Source of the DNA: RYN-230 sp036509255
GTDB taxonomy: Bacteria > Actinomycetota > Actinomycetes > Streptosporangiales > Streptosporangiaceae
Length of the DNA: 64,000 nt
Assembly (NCBI GenBank): GCA_036509255.1
Contig: DATCFY010000205.1
Location: 14,424 to 78,423, forward strand
Direction: 5' to 3'
The notes beneath the pieces are model-generated. The model saw only the letters and a list, made by a program, of their open reading frames with translations, made no database searches and was not told where the DNA came from. The first letter of the stretch is position 1. The number at the start of each line of letters is the position of its first letter. Made by a program: the position numbers and the translations under genes. Shown here in pieces: positions 58,377 through 64,000 of the stretch.

Positions 58377-58476
58377 GCGTGGCACCTCTCGTGCAGGTGG
58401 GTGGACGGGCGGATGGGCCGGTAGCGGTGGCGCTGGCCGCGCCCAGGGGTCAGGCGCGGCCAGCGCCGGCTAGCTG

Positions 58477-59139
58477 CTACCTGGTCACTGCGAAGTACAG
58501 GAACAGGTTGGTCGGGATGTTCCCGGTGATCGTCGAGCTCTTCGCGCGCTGCAGGTACTGCAGCTCGTGGGCGTTCTTGGCCCGGATCAGCTTGTTCCAG
58601 GTGCTGAGGCTCTTGACCCCGACGATGTCCACGTTCCACCACTCGGACTGGTGGCTGTTGTTCGTGGCAACGATGTGGCTGTGGGCGGGAAGCGTCAGGT
58701 TGCCCGTGCCGCTACCCAGCACTGAGGTCAGGTCAATCGTGTGCGGGTGGTCGATGCACCGGCCCGCCGGGCACTGCAGGGTGCTCTTCGGCGGGGTGAA
58801 GCCGAGCGGCACGATCACATACAGCGGGTCGAAGGTGTTGGACGGGGTCTGGGTGTAGTTGGTCCCGCCCTCGCACTTGGATGAGGCCGTGCTGGTCGGC
58901 GGCTGCTTACACTTGAAGTTCTTGCTGTAGTAGAAGCGCACCGTGTGGCCGGCGTAGAAGCCCTTGGTGAAGCCCCTGGCCGCGTGGGACGAGGTCATCC
59001 CGGACATGCTCGATGAGGACGACGAGGTCGACGCGAACGCTGTCCCGGACGCCAGAGCCAGGCCTGCGGTCAGCAGGCCGGCCAGGCCGATCCCTGCCTT
59101 CCGGGTGCCCAGCATTCTGAGCCGTTTCGTACCGATCAT
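58477..59139 (-). CDS. Secreted protein of unknown function
   Basis: A 220-residue protein. ATG 59139 has GGAGG 8 nt upstream. The signal peptide has a basic start (GTKRLRMLGTRKAG) and a hydrophobic core (IGLAGLLTAGLALASGTAFA) with an AxA-like cleavage site. The mature part begins with a Ser-rich stretch and contains four Cys (KCK, KCEGG, QCPAGRC) and several His (DHPHTID, LPAHSHIV), so disulfides or a metal site are possible. I do not recognise a domain. Confidence 0.7.
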   Translation of the reverse strand: MIGTKRLRMLGTRKAGIGLAGLLTAGLALASGTAFASTSSSSSSMSGMTSSHAARGFTKGFYAGHTVRFYYSKNFKCKQPPTSTASSKCEGGTNYTQTPSNTFDPLYVIVPLGFTPPKSTLQCPAGRCIDHPHTIDLTSVLGSGTGNLTLPAHSHIVATNNSHQSEWWNVDIVGVKSLSTWNKLIRAKNAHELQYLQRAKSSTITGNIPTNLFLYFAVTR

Positions 59140-59246
59140 GAAGCTTCCTCCAGGGAAGAGTGGACACACCCCCGTGGTGGTCCGCTGTTAGGGACTTCGG
59201 CACCCCCCGGTCGGCGGATTGGTGCCGGTGAGTCGAAACGTAGTCA

Positions 59247-59256
59247 AGTAATTACT
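59247..59256. promoter_or_regulatory. AT-rich palindrome AGTAATTACT upstream of divergent genes
   Basis: AGTAATTACT is a perfect 10-bp palindrome in an unusually AT-rich patch (59240-59270) of the 212-bp divergent region between the secreted-protein gene and the ligase gene. It is followed by ACT-CTG-AGT. It may be an operator. Confidence 0.35.
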
Positions 59257-59351
59257 CTGAGTAGTGGACATCGGCGGGAACCGCGAGCTGTGGCAAGCTG
59301 GTGACGCCGCTCCGGCCCGGTGGCCGTGCGGGAGAAGTTCAGGAAAAGGCG

Positions 59352-60662
59352 ATGATGTTCGAGCCTGACGCCGAGTCGATGCCGTCCGAGCAGCGTGCCG
59401 AACTCCAGGAGGCGCGACTCCGGATCCTGGTGGACCGGCTGCTGGCCCTCGACGGGGTACAGGCGGAACGACTCCGGTCGGCCGGGATCGCCGGCGGCTG
59501 CGGACTGGGGCTGGATGATCTACCCCGGCTCCCGATGACCGAGAAGCAGGATTTGTGGGATGCGTATCCGTTGCGGATGCTCGGGGTGGACCGCAGCGAG
59601 GTGGTCGCGTTCCACGGCTCCAGTGGCACCAGCGGGCGTCCCACGCTGGTGGGCTATACCCGGGCTGACCTGCGGCTCTGGGCCCGGATGTGCGCGCGGG
59701 CACTGGCCGCCGCAGGCGCCGGGCCGGGCAGCATCATCCACAACGCGTACGGCTACGGGCTGTTCACCGGCGGCCTGGGCATCCACCAGGGCGCGATCGA
59801 GCTCGGTGCCGCGGTGGTGCCCGCGTCCGGCGGGATGACGCCGCGGCAGGTCACGCTCATCCGGGACCTGCGGCCCGACATCCTGACCTGCACGCCGTCG
59901 TACGCGATACGGCTGGGTGAGGCACTGGCCGACGCCGGGCTGCGGCCGGGGCACGGGCTGGCCCTGCGGGCCGGGATCTTCGGGGCCGAGCCGTGGTCCC
60001 CCCAGCTGCGGGCCCGGATCGAGGAGCTGCTGGGGCTGCGGGCGCTGGACATCTACGGCCTGTCCGAGGTGATCGGGCCCGGGGTCGCCGCCGAGTGTGC
60101 CGAGGCCGCGGACGGGCTGCACGTCAACGAGGACCATTTCCTGGTCGAGGCGGTGGACCCGGTGACCGCCGCGCCGGTGCCCGACGGGACCCCGGGAGAG
60201 CTGGTGTTCTCCAGCCTGACCCGGGAGGCGGTGCCGTTGCTGCGCTACCGGACGGGGGACATCGCCGCGCTGCGCCGGGGCACCTGCGTCTGCGGCCGCA
60301 CCCTGGTGAAGATGAGCCGGGTCACCGGGCGGCGGGACGACATGCTGGTCATTCGCGGCGTGAACCTGTACCCCAGCGAGGTGGAGCGGGTACTGCTCGA
60401 GCACACCTCGCTCAGCACGGACTACCTGCTGGTGCTGGACGAGCGGGCCGCCCAGCCCGACCTGGTGGCGCTGTGCGAGTACCGGCTGGACCGGGGCGGC
60501 CCGGCCGGGGCCGAGGTGGAGGCCCGGCTGCGTGAGGTGCTGGGCGTGCGGATCACCGTCCGGCTGCTGCCCGCGGGGACGGTACCGCGCACCGAGGTCG
60601 GCAAGGCGGTGCGGGTGGTCCGCTGGGCCGGCGGAGAGGCACCTGTCCCCGGGCTCGGCTGA
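59352..60662 (+). CDS. Phenylacetate-CoA ligase-like AMP-binding enzyme
   Basis: A 436-residue adenylate-forming enzyme of the PaaK type. The ATP-binding P-loop is FHGSSGTSGRPTLVGYT (about 95-111). Other motifs are the adenine motif IYGLSEVIGPG, the ribose motif YRTGDIA and the C-terminal MLVIRGVNLYPSEVERVL. A Cys-x-Cys-Gly (TCVCGRT) lies near the domain junction, typical of PaaK. It activates an aromatic or other acid as acyl-AMP then CoA ester. No other phenylacetate genes are nearby, so the substrate is open. ATG 59352 has AGGAAAAGG just upstream; ATG 59355 is equally likely. Confidence 0.85.
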   Translation: MMFEPDAESMPSEQRAELQEARLRILVDRLLALDGVQAERLRSAGIAGGCGLGLDDLPRLPMTEKQDLWDAYPLRMLGVDRSEVVAFHGSSGTSGRPTLVGYTRADLRLWARMCARALAAAGAGPGSIIHNAYGYGLFTGGLGIHQGAIELGAAVVPASGGMTPRQVTLIRDLRPDILTCTPSYAIRLGEALADAGLRPGHGLALRAGIFGAEPWSPQLRARIEELLGLRALDIYGLSEVIGPGVAAECAEAADGLHVNEDHFLVEAVDPVTAAPVPDGTPGELVFSSLTREAVPLLRYRTGDIAALRRGTCVCGRTLVKMSRVTGRRDDMLVIRGVNLYPSEVERVLLEHTSLSTDYLLVLDERAAQPDLVALCEYRLDRGGPAGAEVEARLREVLGVRITVRLLPAGTVPRTEVGKAVRVVRWAGGEAPVPGLG

Positions 60663-60692
60663 CAGGGCACCAGGGCGGACCGGGAGGCCCGT

Positions 60693-60698
60693 TAGAGT
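60693..60698 (+). promoter_or_regulatory. -10 element TAGAGT of a leaderless nadD transcript
   Basis: TAGAGT ends 6 nt before the nadD ATG at 60705, leaving no room for a ribosome binding site. Confidence 0.5.
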
Positions 60699-60704
60699 CG
60701 CGTC

Positions 60705-61382
60705 ATGAAGGATGGTGAATCTGACGTGCCCGAGCTGCGATCCCGCCGGGCCCCCCGGCTGGGGGTGATGGGCGGCACCTTCGATCCGATCCATCACGGT
60801 CACCTGGTCGCCGCCAGCGAGGTGGCGCACGCGTTCGACCTGGACGAGGTCGTGTTCGTGCCCACCGGCCAGCCCTGGCAGAAGGACCACCGGAAGGTCT
60901 CGTCCTCTGAGGACCGCTACCTGATGACGGTGATCGCCACCGCGTCGAACCCGCGGTTCTCGGTCAGCCGGGTGGACATCGACCGGCCCGGGCCCACGTA
61001 CACCATCGACACGCTGCGCGAGCTTCGGGCGATCCGCGGCCAGCAGGCGGAGTTCTTCTTCATTACCGGCGCGGACGCACTGTCCATGATGATGTCCTGG
61101 CAGGACGCGGCGGACCTGTTCAAGCTGGCCCACTTCGTGGGCTGCACCCGGCCGGGGCACCGGCTGTCCAGTGCCGGGCTGCCGAGTGACCAGGTCAGCC
61201 TCGTCGAGATCCCGGCCCTGTCCATCTCGTCCACCGAGTGCCGGCAGCGGGTCGACGCGGGCGAGCCGGTCTGGTACCTGGTCCCGGACGGGGTGGTGCA
61301 GTACATCGCCAAGCGCGGGCTCTACTGCCACGGGGACGGGACCGCGTGCGGGCCTGAGGGAGGCGTCACTCCAGGCGGGTGA
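60705..61382 (+). CDS. nadD: Nicotinate-nucleotide adenylyltransferase
   Basis: A 225-residue enzyme of NAD synthesis. The nucleotidyltransferase motif GGTFDPIHHGHLV lies at about 23-35, and the C-terminal ISSTECRQR corresponds to the family ISSTxIR motif. The length is slightly above typical because of a Gly/Cys-containing tail. In Streptomyces rsfS follows within one or two genes; here a sulfatase gene comes next. Confidence 0.94.
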   Translation: MKDGESDVPELRSRRAPRLGVMGGTFDPIHHGHLVAASEVAHAFDLDEVVFVPTGQPWQKDHRKVSSSEDRYLMTVIATASNPRFSVSRVDIDRPGPTYTIDTLRELRAIRGQQAEFFFITGADALSMMMSWQDAADLFKLAHFVGCTRPGHRLSSAGLPSDQVSLVEIPALSISSTECRQRVDAGEPVWYLVPDGVVQYIAKRGLYCHGDGTACGPEGGVTPGG

Positions 61383-61470
61383 TGCCCTGCGGCCCGCGGC
61401 GGCGTCTGGTGGGAGGACCCGGTCTCCCCGGAGACCGGGACACCGTCCCACGCCGCCGGGGGGAGCACTA

Positions 61471-63822
61471 ATGGGGCTGATCGAGTACAAACCGGGCACC
61501 GCGTTTCCGGGAGTGATCGGCCGGACCACCGACCAGTCGTCGCCGGCCTGGCCACAGCCGGTGCGCGCCGTGCCCGGCGCACCGAACGTGATGATCATCG
61601 TGCTGGACGACACCGGGTTCGGCCAGCTCGGCTGCTACGGCAGCCCGATCGCCACCCCGAACTTCGACGCGCTCGCCGCGGGCGGCCTGCTGTACACGAA
61701 CATGCACACCACGGCGCTGTGCTCGCCGTCCCGCTCGTGCATCCTGACCGGGCGCAACCACCACGCCAACGCGACGGCGGGGGTCAACGAGATGGCCACC
61801 GGCTATCCCGGCTACAACGGACGGGTACCGTTCGAGAACGGATTTCTGTCCGAGATGCTGCTGGCTCACGGGTACAGCACCTACCTGATCGGCAAGTATC
61901 ACCTGCTGCCCTCGGAGTTCGAGTCCGCGATCGGGCCGTTCGACCGCTGGCCGCTGGGGCGGGGATTCGAGCGGTTCTACGGGTTTCTGGGCGGCGACAC
62001 CAGCCAGTGGTATCCGGACCTGGTCTACGACAACCACCAGGTCGAGCCGCCCGCCCCGCCGGAGCAGGGCTACCACCTGAACGACGACCTGGCTGGCCGG
62101 GCCATCGAGTTCCTGGCCGACGCCGCCCAGGTTGCCCCGGACAAGCCGTTCTACCTGCACTACTGCCCAGGCGCCACGCACGCCCCGCATCACGTGCCCC
62201 GCGAGTGGGCCGACCGGTACGCGGGCCAGTTCGACGACGGCTGGGACGCCTACCGGGAGCGGGTCTTCGCCCGGCAGCAGGAGCTCGGCATCATGCCCGC
62301 CGGCGCGGAGCTGTCCCGGCATGACCCGGACGTGCCCGCCTGGGAGTCACTACCCGCCGACGCCCGCAGGCTAGCCGCCCGGATGATGGAGGTGTTCGCG
62401 GGCTTCCTGTCGCACACGGATCATCACCTCGGCCGGGTGCTCGACTTCCTCAAGGAGACCGGCCAGTTCGACAACACGCTGATCATGTTGGTCTCCGACA
62501 ACGGCGCGAGCGCCGAGGGCGGCGTCCAGGGCACCACCAACGAGCTGCAGTTCTTCAACAACGCCCCGGAGACGCTGGAGGAGAGCCTGCGCTCGATCGA
62601 CCAGCTCGGCGGCCCGGACACGTTCAACCACTACCCGTGGGGCTGGACCTGGGCGGGCAACACGCCGTTCCGCCGCTGGAAGCGGGAGACCTACCGGGGC
62701 GGCACCGCCGATCCGTTCGTGGTGCACTGGCCGGCCGGGATCCAGGCGCGCGGCCAGGTGCGCACCCAGTACGCGCACATCATCGACATCGTGCCGACCG
62801 TGCTGGACGTCCTGCGGGCCGACCCGCCCGAGACGATCCGGGGCGTGACCCAGTCACCGATCCACGGGGTGAGCTTCGCGCACACGTTCGCTGACGCGTC
62901 CGCCCCGAGCCGGCACCACACGCAGTACTTCGAGATGCTCGGCCACCGGGCCCTCGACCATCAGGGCTGGCGGGCGGTGTGCCCGTGGCCCGGGCCGTCC
63001 TTCGCCGAGGCGGGCCGGGGATTCGGCGTGCCGATCACCGCCGCGGACCTCGCCGACCTGGACGCCCGTCACTGGGAGCTGTACCACGTCGACGAGGACC
63101 CGGCCGAGAACCACAACCTGGCGGACGAGCACCCGGACCGGCTGATCGAGATGATCGCTCAGTGGTACGTCGAGGCGGGCAAGTACAACGTGCTGCCGAT
63201 CGACGGGAGTGCGGCCGCGCGGCTCATGGTGGAGCGGCCGCAGGTGGCGGCGCCGCGCGACCGGTACGTGTACCGGCCGGGCACGCAGACGGTGCCCGCC
63301 TGGGTGTCGCCGCGGCTGCTGAACCGGGCGCACAGCATCACCGCGGACGTGGAGATCCCCGCGGGCGGGGCGGACGGGATACTTCTCTGCCAGGGGAGCA
63401 GCGCCGGCGGGTGGAGCATGTACCTGCTCGGCGGGGTGCCGCACTACGCGCACAACTACCTGCGGCGCGCGGTGTACAAGGTGTCCGCCGTGGACCCGGT
63501 GCCGCCGGGGCGGCACCAGCTGCGCTTCGAGTTCGAGCCCACCGGGGCCCCGGACTTCATGACCGGCAAGGGGGCTCCAGGGCGGGCCCAGCTCTACGTG
63601 GATGGTCAGCTGGCCGGCCAGGCCGAGTTCCCCGTCACCACGCCGATCGGGCTCAACCCGGGCGGGCTGACCTGCGGGGCTAATCCCGGGTCGCCCGTGG
63701 TGGCGGACTACACCTCGCCGTTCCGGTTCACCGGGACGCTGCATACCGTGACCGTGGACGTGTCGGGGGACCTGATCAGCGATACCGAGGGTGAGATGCG
63801 GATGGCGATGGGCCGGCAGTGA
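61471..63822 (+). CDS. Arylsulfatase (type I, formylglycine-dependent)
   Basis: A 783-residue sulfatase. The active-site signature is CSPSRSCILTGR (about 85-96), where the first Cys must be converted to formylglycine. Metal ligands lie in MIIVLDDTGFGQLGCYG (N-terminal) and LVSDNGASAEGG. The C-terminal 170 residues, beginning RAHSITADVEIPAGGADGIL, look like a beta-sandwich. No signal peptide is visible, so it may be cytoplasmic. ATG 61471 has GGGGGGAG upstream. No formylglycine-generating enzyme gene is in the window. The substrate is unknown. Confidence 0.9.
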   Translation: MGLIEYKPGTAFPGVIGRTTDQSSPAWPQPVRAVPGAPNVMIIVLDDTGFGQLGCYGSPIATPNFDALAAGGLLYTNMHTTALCSPSRSCILTGRNHHANATAGVNEMATGYPGYNGRVPFENGFLSEMLLAHGYSTYLIGKYHLLPSEFESAIGPFDRWPLGRGFERFYGFLGGDTSQWYPDLVYDNHQVEPPAPPEQGYHLNDDLAGRAIEFLADAAQVAPDKPFYLHYCPGATHAPHHVPREWADRYAGQFDDGWDAYRERVFARQQELGIMPAGAELSRHDPDVPAWESLPADARRLAARMMEVFAGFLSHTDHHLGRVLDFLKETGQFDNTLIMLVSDNGASAEGGVQGTTNELQFFNNAPETLEESLRSIDQLGGPDTFNHYPWGWTWAGNTPFRRWKRETYRGGTADPFVVHWPAGIQARGQVRTQYAHIIDIVPTVLDVLRADPPETIRGVTQSPIHGVSFAHTFADASAPSRHHTQYFEMLGHRALDHQGWRAVCPWPGPSFAEAGRGFGVPITAADLADLDARHWELYHVDEDPAENHNLADEHPDRLIEMIAQWYVEAGKYNVLPIDGSAAARLMVERPQVAAPRDRYVYRPGTQTVPAWVSPRLLNRAHSITADVEIPAGGADGILLCQGSSAGGWSMYLLGGVPHYAHNYLRRAVYKVSAVDPVPPGRHQLRFEFEPTGAPDFMTGKGAPGRAQLYVDGQLAGQAEFPVTTPIGLNPGGLTCGANPGSPVVADYTSPFRFTGTLHTVTVDVSGDLISDTEGEMRMAMGRQ

Positions 63823-64000
63823 GCTGAGCTGGGGGTAAGTGAGCTGGGTGGGGTTAGAGCCTCGGCACCGTGGGCCTGGTGTGCGGACTTTGTCGGCGGG
63901 CCGGGTTACGCTGAATTGCCGCACTGCCCCGCGAGCCTGGGGCGTGAGAGGCTAGGGGGGAAGGTCCCCGGCTGAGGAGGACGAATACCACACGTGACTG
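63823..64000 (+). other. Region after the sulfatase with the likely start of the next gene
   Basis: I see no complete gene here. GAGGAGG at 63974-63980 precedes GTG at 63994, and the reading V-T is left at the window edge. By comparison with the Streptomyces order this could be rsfS, but only seven bases are present, so this is context-based. Confidence 0.3.

Overview
The window is chromosomal DNA of a high-GC actinomycete. The evidence is very high GC at third codon positions, many GTG/TTG starts, leaderless promoters of the TANNNT type, and a gene order shared with Streptomyces and its mycelial relatives: tig-clpP1-clpP2-clpX-valS-folC-ndk-mreBCD-mrdA-rodA, then radical SAM/DUF2344-rne-rplU-rpmA-obgE-proB-nadD. 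The mre/rod block fits a sporulating, filamentous actinomycete (Streptosporangiales-like is my guess). I see no rRNA, tRNA, CRISPR, prophage or insertion sequence.

Region 1 (about 1-27 kb) is accessory and looks stress- or redox-oriented. It holds an RDD membrane protein with a nonapeptide repeat, a DUF7144 membrane protein, a potassium channel, a carboxymuconolactone decarboxylase-like protein, a SHOCT protein, a DUF1269 protein and a STAS-like protein. Two GH15 glucoamylase/trehalase-type enzymes, a DUF2252 protein with a histone-H1-like N-terminus, a DUF389 membrane protein, a cyclase-family hydrolase and a D-2-hydroxyacid dehydrogenase follow. A redox block comes next: type II NADH dehydrogenase, glucose-6-phosphate dehydrogenase, cytochrome bd oxidase and a GMC oxidoreductase. 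The region ends with a MalT-like LuxR regulator and an HdeD-like protein. Nine copies of a palindrome, TCACCC-N5-GGGTGA with a constant 5-nt spacer, lie in front of these genes, often in divergent promoter regions. I saw none in the housekeeping half. I read this as an undescribed operator that defines a local regulon.

Region 2 (27-38 kb) covers protein quality control and folate: trigger factor, two ClpP subunits, ClpX, ValRS, FolC and a DUF4233 protein translationally coupled to FolC. It ends with an orphan-looking histidine kinase carrying a proline repeat, and Ndk.

Region 3 (38.9-45.7 kb) is the lateral-wall/spore-wall cluster mreB, mreC, mreD, PBP2 and rodA, with mreD-PBP2-rodA tightly coupled. 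MreD carries an unusual basic tail of about 300 residues built from duplicated modules.

Region 4 (45.8-64 kb) holds the radical SAM/DUF2344 pair, RNase E/G, a structured leader for rplU-rpmA, ObgE and ProB. After these come an M48 protease, a polytopic membrane protein with an internal duplication beside a secreted protein, a PaaK-like ligase, NadD and a type I sulfatase. The window ends at the probable first codons of another gene.

Two long hairpins 34 kb apart (20317-20366 and 54441-54490) are near-identical and differ by compensated changes in both arms, which points to a dispersed structured element.
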